DNA of 45,499 nucleotides from JAWUXM01 sp034111325 (GCA_034111325.1 JAWUXM010000007.1:1-45499), one strand, 5' to 3'; positions 1 through 8,803 are shown, counted from the first letter of the stretch. The notes: a model not told the origin generated them from the sequence alone. Program-made: numbers and translations.

Positions 1-112
1 TTAGAAATTTTTGTGATGATTTTTGATGCATGTCCTGAATGAATGAGCGACGTGTACGGTTTAGTACACGAGTCGAAATGAGTGAAGGTTATGCATCAAA
101 AAGCACGCCAAA
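1..112 (-). repeat. Type-2 palindromic repeat at the virD4 3' end
   Basis: A large imperfect hairpin begins within a few bases of the virD4 stop codon. Outer arms containing GATGCATG and ATGCATC flank an inner stem GTGTAC (52-57) / GTACAC (64-69) with a 6-base loop, followed by the signature ACGAGTCGAAATGAG. The same element recurs at about 7084, 14442 and, inverted, 22565. Read in the direction of virD4 transcription it begins with a T-rich tract and ends with the TGATGATTTTT-type edge shared with the type-1 repeats. It may act as a terminator or as a 3'-end stabiliser. Confidence 0.75.
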
Positions 113-115
113 AGG

Positions 116-1870
116 CTAACTTTTTGGTTCTCGGGCTTTTGGCGCTGGTATATAAGGCTCCTGATGCGGAACATCAGTTTGCTTCATTAATTTTTTTGTA
201 AAGAACTTGTCCTTATAGTAGAAAATCTTTTTGCTTTTAATTGGTGGGCTCGCCTCAATTAAAAGTATCTGTTCATCCCGCGGCAATGAGATAACTTCCT
301 GCGGCAGTAAAAGTGCTCTTTGCACTTCTGAAACATGTAATGAACGTGATGCAGGATTTAAATCAAAGAATTTTGGTTTATTGACTGATTCTTGCGACAT
401 GGTTTTATTACCAACTAGCTGCGAGATCAAATTAGCTGTTTCCATATTATTGGCTGAAAACGTAACTCGATAAGTAGAATTTGAAAGGAATGAGTTCATT
501 CCTGCTTCTTCATAAATACCTTTTAATTGCTCAGTATCTTGGATGATTAAAAATAGCCTAACATTATAACCACGAAAATATGCAATACCCGTTTGGAACT
601 GCTCCATTTTACCTAAAGTTGGAAACTCATCCATCATGAATAACACACCAAATTTATCTCCCTTCCTTGGCGTATGCGCCGTTAGAGATGCTGATGCTTG
701 TTGATAAAAAATCTTCATTAAAGGTTGTAGACGATTGATATTATCTGGCGTCAAGCCAACATATACGGTAGTTAAATCCGTTTTAAAATTTCTAATATCA
801 AAATCACTACTAGCTGTCGTGGTGTCAATTAAAGGATTCGACCATAATTCTAGCGAGGAATTTGCTGTAGAAATCACACCTGACCTTTCCTTATCCGCCT
901 TTTGTAGGAATGCGGCAATATTCATATAGGAAACTGGATGAATCTCCTTGCCCATAGTATCAAGAACTACCGCTAAATTATATACGACATCATCACTGCG
1001 AAGCATCCTGACGACCTCACCAAAAGAAGTAACTTTGTTTTTATCGGCAACTAAATATAGCATAACCCCGATGATAAGGCTTCTGGCTTCATTCTGCCAA
1101 AACTCTTGCTCAGGCAAAAGTAAATTAGCAATTTTTTGCACATCATCCACCATCTGCCCTGATTTCTTACTGACAAAATCTAGCGGATTATAACAATGGC
1201 TAATACCATCAGGATCAGCAGGATTCCATAGATAAACTTTTTGTTTTAATTTTTTCTGACGATAGCCACTAGTAAGTTCAAAGTTTTCTAATTTAATATC
1301 ATGGATAATCACAGAATCCTTCCAAAAAAGAAGGTTTGGTATAACGAAACCCACACCCTTTCCAGAACCAGTAGGTGCGAAAAGTAAACAATGTTGATAA
1401 CCAGGAGCTATTAAATAGCCTTTTCTATCCTGACCAACTAGCAATCCAGTTTTTGAACGCAAACCCGCTTTTCTTATATCACTCATACTGGCCCATTTTG
1501 CATTACCATGCACTGACTCTTTTGGTTTGAATGGACGAAAATCTACAATCGGCGCTCTAAATAATAATAATATAATTAAAAAAGAACCAGATGGTATGAA
1601 GGTTGCCAATTGCAGCTTCAAGAAAAAGTAATGTTGGGTTGATAGAGTAATTTGATCACGGTGTGCAAACCAAAACTTCCAGAATTTATTTAATTCCGCC
1701 CAGATAATTTGAAACTGCACAAAAATATTATAATTACTAATTACCTTCATCATAGCGGCTGGGCTACGTATTGTTGAAATCGCAATTGCGCCAGTGATAT
1801 AAAATAATATAGCAAAAATTACTGCAAACAGTACAAGGAATAATGTTAAATTCTTGACCTTATAATCCAT
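116..1870 (-). CDS. virD4: Type IV secretion system coupling ATPase VirD4
   Basis: VirD4 is the coupling protein that receives substrates and feeds them to the VirB channel at the inner membrane. The 584-residue protein has two N-terminal membrane segments (about 8-32 and 88-104), a Walker A motif APTGSGKG at 165-172 and a Walker B-like LFMMDEF near residue 410, as in the TraG/VirD4 family. It is the last gene of virB8-virB9-virB10-virB11-virD4; its start overlaps the virB11 stop by one base (TAATG), which implies translational coupling. A palindromic repeat follows the stop directly. Length and motifs look intact. Secreted substrates cannot be told from this gene. Confidence 0.96.
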   Translation of the reverse strand: MDYKVKNLTLFLVLFAVIFAILFYITGAIAISTIRSPAAMMKVISNYNIFVQFQIIWAELNKFWKFWFAHRDQITLSTQHYFFLKLQLATFIPSGSFLIILLLFRAPIVDFRPFKPKESVHGNAKWASMSDIRKAGLRSKTGLLVGQDRKGYLIAPGYQHCLLFAPTGSGKGVGFVIPNLLFWKDSVIIHDIKLENFELTSGYRQKKLKQKVYLWNPADPDGISHCYNPLDFVSKKSGQMVDDVQKIANLLLPEQEFWQNEARSLIIGVMLYLVADKNKVTSFGEVVRMLRSDDVVYNLAVVLDTMGKEIHPVSYMNIAAFLQKADKERSGVISTANSSLELWSNPLIDTTTASSDFDIRNFKTDLTTVYVGLTPDNINRLQPLMKIFYQQASASLTAHTPRKGDKFGVLFMMDEFPTLGKMEQFQTGIAYFRGYNVRLFLIIQDTEQLKGIYEEAGMNSFLSNSTYRVTFSANNMETANLISQLVGNKTMSQESVNKPKFFDLNPASRSLHVSEVQRALLLPQEVISLPRDEQILLIEASPPIKSKKIFYYKDKFFTKKLMKQTDVPHQEPYIPAPKAREPKS

Positions 1871-2850
1871 TATTTTTTTCCTTTGAAATATACTTCAGAA
1901 ATATATCTTCTTCCTTTTTCAGCTCTCTTTAGCTGAATAACAATATCAATAACATTGAGGATATAGTCTTTTATTTGATCAGGTGGGATCCCTAACCCAG
2001 CCTGCATAACCATTAATTTAAGTTGCTCAATTGCCATCTCAGGTGTGTCCGCATGTAATGTGGAAATCGACCCTGGGTGACCAGTATTAATCGCCCTTAA
2101 AAAACTAAATGCCTCTGCGCCTCTTAACTCCCCAACTATTATCCTATCAGGACGTAGACGTAAACATGCTTCGATCAAATCTTGCGTAGTAACATTTGCC
2201 CTACCCTGCCCACCTTTTGAGGAAAGCAAGTGTACACAATTTTCATGTGAACTTAAATCAACCTCTCTAGCATCTTCCACCGTAATTAATCTCTCCTCTT
2301 TTGGAATCGAACGCAAGGTTGCATTAGTAAATGTTGTTTTACCAGTTGACGTACCACCGCTAACTATGATGTTCTTTTTAAATAGAACGGCTTTTTCTAG
2401 AAAAGTTTTGATATCTCCTTTGGCAAGTAATTCATTTAGAATTACATTGCTTTCGTCTTCTTTTTGTTCAATTGTTGTGCTATCAAAAGCACCCATTTTT
2501 TCATAATCATCCAATGTCCATTTTAAGGTAGATTGCTTCCTGATAGACATCACAACGTTACCGGCCTCACAAGCTGGCGGAAATACAATTTGAATACGAT
2601 AGCCAGAAGGCAATGTTGCAGAAAGCAATGGCGCTTCTTCACTAATTTTTTGTTCAGTGGATTGAGCAATCAAACGCCCAAGTGATTTTAGATGTTCAAC
2701 ATCAAATTCAGGAATTAGCTCACGCGTTATATCCCCATTCTTCTCTACCCAAGCCTCACCAACGCGGTTAATCGAGACCTCATTAACACCTTCCTGACTA
2801 AGCAAGCGTTTTAATGGAGCGAGATATGTTTCTAATGCTGCGACTGTCAT
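1870..2850 (-). CDS. virB11: Type IV secretion system ATPase VirB11
   Basis: VirB11 is the hexameric cytoplasmic ATPase that powers pilus assembly and substrate transfer. The 326-residue protein has a Walker A motif GGTSTGKT at 165-172, a conserved acidic stretch TVEDAREV just after residue 190, and the later RPDRIIVGELRG and TGHPGSISTLHA motifs of secretion ATPases. It overlaps virB10 by four bases (ATGA) and virD4 by one. The order virB10-virB11-virD4 is typical of Rickettsiales. It is distinct from the PilT-like ATPase at 10814-11896, which belongs to another branch of the same superfamily. Confidence 0.96.
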   Translation of the reverse strand: MTVAALETYLAPLKRLLSQEGVNEVSINRVGEAWVEKNGDITRELIPEFDVEHLKSLGRLIAQSTEQKISEEAPLLSATLPSGYRIQIVFPPACEAGNVVMSIRKQSTLKWTLDDYEKMGAFDSTTIEQKEDESNVILNELLAKGDIKTFLEKAVLFKKNIIVSGGTSTGKTTFTNATLRSIPKEERLITVEDAREVDLSSHENCVHLLSSKGGQGRANVTTQDLIEACLRLRPDRIIVGELRGAEAFSFLRAINTGHPGSISTLHADTPEMAIEQLKLMVMQAGLGIPPDQIKDYILNVIDIVIQLKRAEKGRRYISEVYFKGKK

Positions 2851-4094
2851 CTAATATATCTTATATCTTGCGTTGTTACACTATCTGGAAAAATCAGATC
2901 TTTATTAACAAATACCTTTATCCTTGTACCATGCGGCACAGTGATGGTTGGAGAAACGTTTAACAAACCTTCTAAAACCGTTTGAGCCGTGCCACCTATA
3001 GTATCAATAATCTCCTGCGCTGCAAAATCTGATGGTTTACCTGAAGTTGTAGTACTACCATCTGTCCTAGTTGTTTCCGAAACACCATCTGTGCTCGTTG
3101 ATTCTTCGAGTGCATATGCTGTACCAATTGTTAGCATACTAAGTAAAATAGAATTATTGAATATCTCTAAATATTTATTATCAACAAAACCCTGCACACC
3201 AGCCCTGCCGAATTGATCCGTTCCTGGTGAATCAATCCTAATGTCAATCGAATCAGGCCTGATTAATCTTCCCCAAGTAATAAATACTCTATTTTGCCCT
3301 CTTTTAGCAGAGCCTGCATAAGCGCCAATTATACGGGAACCTTTTGGAATAAGGATTGCTCTACCCTCTTCTGCATAGACATCACGACTAACTATTGCTC
3401 TAACAGAGCCAGGGAAATCAGTATTAATTGCACTCTCTAAAACTGCCGTAATTAGCTTGCCTTGTGCTACGGTTCTAGAGGGATATGGCAGCTTTGTGGC
3501 TTCAGCACTATCCGCTGCTGTATTTGCAATAAAGGAACCATCTCCATTATATTCTTGCCCTCCCCCACCTATGATAATCATTGGTGCTAATTCAGTTTTA
3601 TTTGCAACCGGCGCAGGTGGGGTTATATCACTCGTAGCATCAGGAATGTTGTTATCCGACAAGTCTGATAAAAAATCATCGTCAAATTTTACATCAGCTT
3701 GTTCACTTAAAGCTGGGGGAGTAGGTACATCCAGAGATAACAAATCTGCTTGATTCTTATTAGATGATATATCTTCAGCTATAGGGCTACTCAAATCCTG
3801 TGGTACAGGCGCAACACTCACAACCTGTTGTGCGGCTGCTATATCCTCTGCGGTTTGAGTTGGTGCTTCTTCGCCTGAAGAAAAAATATAATAAACTATC
3901 ACTACTAGAAAAATAGCCATAACTATAAAAATAGCCGCCCTCCCAGCTGGGCTTGCCGCTACTGAGCTAACATTATTATCTACATCTGCAGGATCATATT
4001 CTTCATATTCAAGTGCTGGATAACTTTCCTCAGCTTGACCATCAGCTTGAAAATTACTTTGTGCCTGATCGTAGTTTTTCTCCTCCTCTGCCAT
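2847..4094 (-). CDS. virB10: Type IV secretion system channel protein VirB10
   Basis: VirB10 spans the envelope and couples inner-membrane ATP energy to the outer-membrane pore. The 415-residue protein has an acidic cytoplasmic N terminus, one membrane helix at about 53-71, a proline/aspartate-rich periplasmic linker to about 170, and a C-terminal TrbI/VirB10 domain (about 200-410) including the RAIVSRDVYAEEGRAILIPK block. The linker is rich in Asp and Pro, as expected for an extended segment. It lies 12 bases after virB9 and overlaps virB11 by four bases. Confidence 0.96.
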   Translation of the reverse strand: MAEEEKNYDQAQSNFQADGQAEESYPALEYEEYDPADVDNNVSSVAASPAGRAAIFIVMAIFLVVIVYYIFSSGEEAPTQTAEDIAAAQQVVSVAPVPQDLSSPIAEDISSNKNQADLLSLDVPTPPALSEQADVKFDDDFLSDLSDNNIPDATSDITPPAPVANKTELAPMIIIGGGGQEYNGDGSFIANTAADSAEATKLPYPSRTVAQGKLITAVLESAINTDFPGSVRAIVSRDVYAEEGRAILIPKGSRIIGAYAGSAKRGQNRVFITWGRLIRPDSIDIRIDSPGTDQFGRAGVQGFVDNKYLEIFNNSILLSMLTIGTAYALEESTSTDGVSETTRTDGSTTTSGKPSDFAAQEIIDTIGGTAQTVLEGLLNVSPTITVPHGTRIKVFVNKDLIFPDSVTTQDIRYIR

Positions 4095-4106
4095 AAATAT
4101 TACTCC

Positions 4107-5015
4107 CTAAAAATAGATCTTACTTTCGTTAAATATGCAATTTAACCTAGTACCTTTTCTTATAGAAAATTGCCAAGAAATACTATCAACGACGACAACT
4201 CCGTCCTGCAAGTCATACCTTACTGGAGTTTCACTACCATCAGCATTTACATAGAAGATATCAGGTATATTACCAGTTGGAAATTCAAAATATGTGTATC
4301 TTCCATCATCATATACTTTACCTGGAGTAACTTCTGATTCAGGACCAACAAGACTATATTTATAATTTAAACCATCCCTTTGCGGAGGAGGCTCCCATGG
4401 CTCTGGCCTAGCCTCTAAAACACGTGGCGGAATTGGTGGCAAAGCACTTGAAACTGGTCTGACATCATTCGCAGCAACGATGTTAGCAGGCGGAAGTGGC
4501 GCTGCTATTTTAGATTCTGTAGCATTTCCTGTTATAACTGGAGTAGCTAAAACTTTTAATTCTGTTGCTTCATATGGCTTCTTCACTCGTATTGCCTGAA
4601 GATAATCGTATGTTGTATCAGGATAAAAGAATCTAGCAACATAGACTAACTCTTCATCTCCTTCACTTTCATTGCTATCACTCGATATTATTTCAAAATG
4701 ATAATTACGACGATTGGTAATAAGCGTCATATTAGTTTTTACTCCAGCTTCTAAAGGCTTAATAAAAATCCTGTTATCCGCAGGGTTAATTTGCCATGAA
4801 TAATTATCACCAACTGAGAGAATCTCTATTTTCTCATCTTCACTAAGCTCTATATAAGATTGGTAATTATAGTGAAACTTCAGGCGAAAAACTTCATTCT
4901 CGTTATATACTAAAGTTTTGATCCGCGCATCAGTTGTAATCGGCACTAGTGCAAATGCAGGCTGCAAATAGAAAATCACCAAGCCATAAAAAATAATCTT
5001 CTTTAAATTCATCAT
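4107..5015 (-). CDS. virB9: Type IV secretion system outer-membrane complex protein VirB9
   Basis: VirB9 forms part of the periplasmic and outer-membrane core ring with VirB10 and, where present, VirB7. The 302-residue protein starts with a signal peptide ending near FA-LVPI (about residue 22), then an N-terminal beta domain, a proline-rich linker around 175-215 and a C-terminal domain with the FEFPTGNIPDIFYVN-type motif conserved in the CagX/VirB9 family. Two adjacent Met codons (5015 and 5012) could serve as start; the first gives a 4-base overlap (ATGA) with the virB8 stop. No virB7 lies between virB8 and virB9. Confidence 0.95.
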   Translation of the reverse strand: MMNLKKIIFYGLVIFYLQPAFALVPITTDARIKTLVYNENEVFRLKFHYNYQSYIELSEDEKIEILSVGDNYSWQINPADNRIFIKPLEAGVKTNMTLITNRRNYHFEIISSDSNESEGDEELVYVARFFYPDTTYDYLQAIRVKKPYEATELKVLATPVITGNATESKIAAPLPPANIVAANDVRPVSSALPPIPPRVLEARPEPWEPPPQRDGLNYKYSLVGPESEVTPGKVYDDGRYTYFEFPTGNIPDIFYVNADGSETPVRYDLQDGVVVVDSISWQFSIRKGTRLNCIFNESKIYF

Positions 5016-5722
5016 TTACCTACAAAGTCTTCGTCAACCTTATACTCATAGACCTGAAAGCCAAGAGGGTTCTCTAATACTTCTTGCTGGTTCAGCGCCA
5101 TATTGGCGAAACCAAATTTGATGATTGCGATTCTATGCTCTTCTTTTTGCAAAAAAGACCCGCGAATATGTTTTATTAAGAACCTTATTTGCATAGTGTC
5201 TTTCTCTGATGTAAGGGCTTGCATTGACTTTATCTGCGGCACTAAAATTACTTCCCTACCATATTTATTCACTGGGCTATTTTCATTACGAGTTGAAACT
5301 TGCGAATAAAAACTACTAAAGATATTTGAGCTAGATAGTAACCTTACAACTGTATAATAATTATAGCGATATGTTGCTATATCATAACCTTCACGAGCTT
5401 TTAAATATTTAAATAAAAAGTATTTTTGCATCACTTGATTAGCTGTATATTCCGCCTTGGTCATTTGGTCTACCACGGCAGGGATGCCTGTCTTCTCTTC
5501 AATCTCTATGACTACAGGTTCAATAGATTTGCTTTGGCTAAGTATATACATATAAGCAAGGCCACCAAGGATAGTCACGGCCATGACAAACGAAAGTAGC
5601 GCAAGAATATTACGCTGAATAGTGATAAAAGTGTAACGGTCTTGATACCAATTGCGCCCTATGTTTTTTGATGATAAGGTTCTACTTCCTTCTGCGCTAA
5701 GCTCCTTTTGTTTTTTAAACAT
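5012..5722 (-). CDS. virB8: Type IV secretion system assembly protein VirB8
   Basis: VirB8 is a bitopic inner-membrane protein that nucleates the T4SS. It has a short basic cytoplasmic tail, one membrane helix (about residues 38-60 from this start) and a periplasmic NTF2-like domain. I chose the ATG at 5722, preceded by GGTGG; an upstream TTG at 5755 would add 11 residues and is possible because AGGG precedes it. The protein is 236 residues, the usual family length. It is the first gene of the T4SS block; tsaB lies 96 bases upstream on the same strand, so read-through from tsaB is possible. I saw no strong promoter in the gap. Confidence 0.93.
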   Translation of the reverse strand: MFKKQKELSAEGSRTLSSKNIGRNWYQDRYTFITIQRNILALLSFVMAVTILGGLAYMYILSQSKSIEPVVIEIEEKTGIPAVVDQMTKAEYTANQVMQKYFLFKYLKAREGYDIATYRYNYYTVVRLLSSSNIFSSFYSQVSTRNENSPVNKYGREVILVPQIKSMQALTSEKDTMQIRFLIKHIRGSFLQKEEHRIAIIKFGFANMALNQQEVLENPLGFQVYEYKVDEDFVGK

Positions 5723-5818
5723 CCGCCACCAAAATTTCAATATTTCTATTGGCAATACCCTAAATTACCTGCGCAACATAGTCTATAAAAAATTTCACAA
5801 ACCTCGGGTTGTTACAAA

Positions 5819-6463
5819 TCAATCCACATAAGACTTACGCAGATAAAGAGGAGTTGGGGGATGTTTTTGTGGCAACGCATGGTTAGCTTTAGCAAGCTGC
5901 GCTAGATGTTGCGCTTGCGGGAAATTAATATTTTCAAGACTTTCATGGTTAGTCGACAAAAGTGATTTTAATTCTGCGCTGATATTGCCAACTATGATAT
6001 ACTCCCCTTGCTTTGCTACTGCCACTAACTGCTCATAATCCATCACTTTTGGCTCACTAACGTAGCACCCATCACTACTCAAAATTGCGGCGTAACATTC
6101 TGTTTTTCCTTTACCAGCTTCGAATAAAACTATGATTTCACCAAGTGATTTTTGCCGAGCTTCTTGCGCCACAATTTGAAAATTATCAAACCCCATTACT
6201 GGAATATCCAGCGCTAAACCGAATGCCTTGGCGGCGGCTATCCCTATGCGAATCCCCGTAAAGCTTCCCGGCCCACGACTAACAGCAACAAAATCAAGAT
6301 CTGCATAGCCTATATTGGACGACTCCATTACCTCATCGACCAGACTAACAAGCCTTTCAGCCTGAGCCATTTCACGCTTTTCAACTTTACTAATCAACTC
6401 ATCACCGATAAGCAAAGCTACAGAGCAAGAACCAATCGAACTATCAAATGCAAGAATATTCAT
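5819..6463 (-). CDS. tsaB: tRNA threonylcarbamoyladenosine biosynthesis protein TsaB
   Basis: TsaB is the non-catalytic partner of TsaD in making N6-threonylcarbamoyladenosine at position 37 of ANN-decoding tRNAs. The 214-residue protein opens with NILAFDSSIGSCSVAL and has the family block SRGPGSFTGIRIGIAAAKAF. A longer in-frame reading back to 6607 would run across the tRNA-Phe promoter and into the tRNA gene, so the Met at 6463, which begins the conserved domain, is the real start. It is followed on the same strand by the T4SS operon and is divergent from tRNA-Phe. Confidence 0.93.
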   Translation of the reverse strand: MNILAFDSSIGSCSVALLIGDELISKVEKREMAQAERLVSLVDEVMESSNIGYADLDFVAVSRGPGSFTGIRIGIAAAKAFGLALDIPVMGFDNFQIVAQEARQKSLGEIIVLFEAGKGKTECYAAILSSDGCYVSEPKVMDYEQLVAVAKQGEYIIVGNISAELKSLLSTNHESLENINFPQAQHLAQLAKANHALPQKHPPTPLYLRKSYVD

Positions 6464-6527
6464 AATTATAAAATACTGTAAATTTGCGGGATTATAGGGA
6501 CTATGTGCCAAAAGTAAAAGGTTCTGA

Positions 6528-6556
6528 TTGACTTTGCACACTACTCCCAATATAGA
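6528..6556 (+). promoter_or_regulatory. Sigma-70 promoter of tRNA-Phe
   Basis: TTGACT at 6528-6533 and TATAGA at 6551-6556 are separated by exactly 17 bases, close to the sigma-70 consensus. Transcription would begin near 6563, about 18 bases before the mature tRNA 5' end. The site also argues against the upstream-extended tsaB reading on the other strand. Confidence 0.75.
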
Positions 6557-6580
6557 TTTGCCTCGTCTTTCTATATATTT

Positions 6581-6656
6581 GCCCAGATAGCTCAGTTGGT
6601 AGAGCAAAGGACTGAAAATCCTTGTGTCCGTGGTTCGAATCCGCGTCTGGGCACCA
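6581..6656 (+). tRNA. tRNA-Phe (anticodon GAA)
   Basis: This is a complete cloverleaf: acceptor stem GCCCAGA / TCTGGGC, D-loop with AGCTCAGTTGGTAGAGC, anticodon stem AAGGA / TCCTT with loop CTGAAAA (anticodon GAA), T-arm with GGTTCGAATCC, and an encoded 3' CCA. A consensus promoter lies just upstream and a small hairpin (6678-6696) just downstream. The gene is intact, with no sign of an integrated element at its 3' end. Confidence 0.97.
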
Positions 6657-6677
6657 CTTCCTTAACATGCAATATGC

Positions 6678-6696
6678 GGTCATTTAGCAGATGACC
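6678..6696 (+). terminator. Hairpin after tRNA-Phe, possible terminator
   Basis: GGTCAT (6678-6683) pairs with ATGACC (6691-6696) around a 7-base loop, followed by the pyrimidine tract TTCTCTCCTC. It lies 21 bases after the tRNA CCA. The stem is short and the T-tract is interrupted, so termination is only suggested. Confidence 0.4.
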
Positions 6697-6930
6697 TTCT
6701 CTCCTCAGCCATAACCCTAAGGGCAGTGGTAAAATTAGCGACATAGCATCGCACAATTGCTCGGCAATAGCCTCGGCTATTACACTCTCAATTCTACTCG
6801 CTCTCTCATCTAATTTTACCTACTGCAAATGTATAATTATTAAAGATATTTGGTATAACTTCTACAATTCTGAGCGCGTAAACAACGTAAATGACTTAGC
6901 GATGTAAATGATAGAGGTTTTTTGGAGGGA
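6697..6930. other. Non-coding stretch with nested inverted repeats
   Basis: No convincing gene lies here. GCAGTGGTAAAATTAG (6723-6738) is the near-perfect inverse of 6810-6826 (one-base bulge), enclosing a hairpin AATAGCC (6766-6772) / GGCTATT (6775-6781). The arrangement of a long outer stem with a small inner hairpin resembles the other intergenic repeats in the window, although the sequence differs. Confidence 0.5.
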
Positions 6931-7035
6931 TTTTTGTGATGATTTTTAGTAAATGTCCTACTTGAGTGAGGGGAGCGTATACTTCATACGTGACCTGAAT
7001 GAAAGTAGGACATTTGCTAAAAAGGGCGCAAAAAG
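6931..7035 (-). repeat. Type-1 palindromic repeat (distal half of guaA pair)
   Basis: This is a roughly 105-base palindrome: edge TTTTTGTGATGATTTTTAG, arm AGTAAATGTCCTACTT, inner stem CGTAT (6976-6980) / ATACG (6986-6990) with loop ACTTC, return arm AAGTAGGACATTTGCT, and edge AAAAAGGGCGCAAAAAG. It is the same element as those at 14294, 28175 and 40617. It is joined to a type-2 copy by a linker holding a small perfect hairpin ATTAGATTT (7049-7057) / AAATCTAAT (7061-7069). Confidence 0.85.
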
Positions 7036-7083
7036 CACCCAAAAAAGAATTAGATTTGTAAAATCTAATAAATTTTGCTTCTA

Positions 7084-7176
7084 TTTTTGACGCATGTCCT
7101 TTGCGATTGAGCGAAGTGTATTCTACATACACGAGTCGAAATGAGTAAAGGTTATGTGTTAAAAAGAGTGCAAAAG
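7084..7176 (-). repeat. Type-2 palindromic repeat next to the guaA stop
   Basis: Outer arms GACGCATGTCCTTT and AAAGGTTATGTGTT pair imperfectly. The inner stem is GTGTAT (7116-7121) / ATACAC (7127-7132) with a 5-base loop, then the signature ACGAGTCGAAATGAG. The proximal edge GCAAAAG lies 10 bases from the guaA stop codon. With the type-1 copy it forms a two-unit composite that recurs beside yggT. Confidence 0.85.
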
Positions 7177-7186
7177 AATTAGATTT

Positions 7187-8734
7187 TTATTCCCACTCGA
7201 TAGTAGCGGGGGGTTTTGAGGTAACATCATAAGTAACACGATTTATCCCCTCTACCTCATTAACTATGCGGCTTGATACTTTGCCTAAAAACTCATGTGA
7301 GAATTGATAAAAATCTGCTGTCATACCATCACTTGATGTAACTGCGCGCATTGCCGCAACATATTCATATGTTCTACTATCGCCCATTACACCGACTGTC
7401 TTCACTGGCAACAAAACCACAAATGCTTGCCAAATTTCACGATAGAGACCATGTTTTTTGATTTCTTCAATGTAGATTGCATCTGCTTCCTGAAGGATTT
7501 TTACCTTCTCGCTATCTACCGCGCCCAATACTCGGATTGCCAAACCCGGCCCTGGGAAAGGGTGACGATATACTGCACCTTCCGTGGCACCTAAGGCAAT
7601 ACCTAATTTACGCACTTCATCTTTAAACAACTCGCGCAAAGGCTCAACTAGTTTCAAATTCATCGTTTCGGGCAAACCACCAACGTTATGATGTGATTTA
7701 ATCGTCGAACTTGCACCACCAGTTGGGTGAAGAGATTCGATCACATCAGGGTATAAAGTTCCTTGTGCTAAAAACTCTACTCCATCAATTTTTTTTGCTT
7801 CTTCTTCAAAAATCTCAATAAATAAATTGCCTATTATTTTGCGTTTTTTCTCAGGATCGTCAATATTTTTTAACCTGCTAAGAAAGGTTTCCGCCGCATC
7901 AACATAGATAAAATTCACATCAAAATTCTCACTAAAAAGCTGCTTAACCTGTGCCGCTTCATCCTTACGCAACAAACCATTATTTACAAAAACACAGGTT
8001 AAGTTCTTACCAATTGCCTGGTTAAGCAACATAGCCGTTACCGTGGAATCCACCCCGCCGCTTAAAGCGCAGATAACTTTTTTATCCCCTACTTGCTCTT
8101 TGATTTGCGCAATGGCGATTTCTTTATAATCATCCATGTTCCACTGCGCCTTGCAGCCAGCGATATTTCTGATAAAATTTTCCAATAGTTTTGTGCCGCA
8201 AGGTGTATGTGCTACTTCAGGGTGGAACTGCACAGCATATATTTTCCTTGCACTGTTTTCGATCGCTGCAAATGGCGCATCTGGTGTTGTCGCTATCGCT
8301 ACAAAACCTTCTGGCAGAGAACTCACCGCATCACCATGGCTCATCCATACTTGGACTTCGTCACCCTCTTGAGCAATATCTTTAAACAGCTCACTATTTT
8401 TGCTAATTGTAATAAATGATTTACCAAATTCGCGTTTTGCAGATTTAGTTACGCTCGCACCGAACTCCGAACAAATTAATTGTTCACCATAACATATCCC
8501 TAAAATCGGCACCTTTAGCGAGAAAATTTTATGAGTGACTTTTGGTGCAAAATCACAATTTACTGAAGAAGGCCCACCAGAGAGAATTATAGCTTTTGGG
8601 TTGATCTCAAGTAATTCTTCATCGCTAATATCAAAATTCCTGATTTCAGAGAAAACACCTATTTCACGAACACGACGTGCGATTAGTTGTGTAACTTGCG
8701 AACCGAAATCAATAATTAAAATTTTCTCTTCCAT
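7187..8734 (-). CDS. guaA: GMP synthase (glutamine-hydrolysing)
   Basis: GuaA converts XMP to GMP using ATP and glutamine-derived ammonia. The 515-residue protein has a class I amidotransferase domain with nucleophile Cys81 in GICYGEQL and catalytic His171/Glu173 in FHPEV, followed by the ATP pyrophosphatase P-loop SGGVDS (225-230) and the C-terminal dimerisation domain ending in the family-typical KPPATIEWE. All catalytic residues are present. It is divergent from the sugar-phosphate transferase gene, 69 bases away, and ends in a double palindromic repeat. Confidence 0.97.
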   Translation of the reverse strand: MEEKILIIDFGSQVTQLIARRVREIGVFSEIRNFDISDEELLEINPKAIILSGGPSSVNCDFAPKVTHKIFSLKVPILGICYGEQLICSEFGASVTKSAKREFGKSFITISKNSELFKDIAQEGDEVQVWMSHGDAVSSLPEGFVAIATTPDAPFAAIENSARKIYAVQFHPEVAHTPCGTKLLENFIRNIAGCKAQWNMDDYKEIAIAQIKEQVGDKKVICALSGGVDSTVTAMLLNQAIGKNLTCVFVNNGLLRKDEAAQVKQLFSENFDVNFIYVDAAETFLSRLKNIDDPEKKRKIIGNLFIEIFEEEAKKIDGVEFLAQGTLYPDVIESLHPTGGASSTIKSHHNVGGLPETMNLKLVEPLRELFKDEVRKLGIALGATEGAVYRHPFPGPGLAIRVLGAVDSEKVKILQEADAIYIEEIKKHGLYREIWQAFVVLLPVKTVGVMGDSRTYEYVAAMRAVTSSDGMTADFYQFSHEFLGKVSSRIVNEVEGINRVTYDVTSKPPATIEWE

Positions 8735-8803
8735 AATGTAAGTAGCATTCTATATTGTTTTGGCAGTTAAATACGTCACTTTCTCTCTAATAACAAGTAT
8801 TAT

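Noticed and set aside
1870..4094. Frameshift between T4SS genes
   Set aside because: The short overlaps (1-4 bases) are normal start/stop couplings and each protein is full length with intact motifs.
6581..6656. tRNA-Phe as an integration site for a mobile element
   Set aside because: The tRNA is intact; I saw no duplicated tRNA 3' end, integrase gene or phage gene nearby.
6464..6683. Minus-strand reading frames over tRNA-Phe (60-residue frame and a 48-residue extension of tsaB)
   Set aside because: They run across the tRNA gene and its consensus promoter; the conserved TsaB domain starts at 6463.
6896..7132. 78-codon minus-strand frame with a plausible start
   Set aside because: It lies wholly within the type-1/type-2 repeats and linker, has no family resemblance and no ribosome-binding site.
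8136..8419. Several plus-strand frames opposite guaA, and similar long frames opposite virB10, tldD, fabD and rne
   Set aside because: They are shadows of well-supported genes on the other strand with no recognisable domains.
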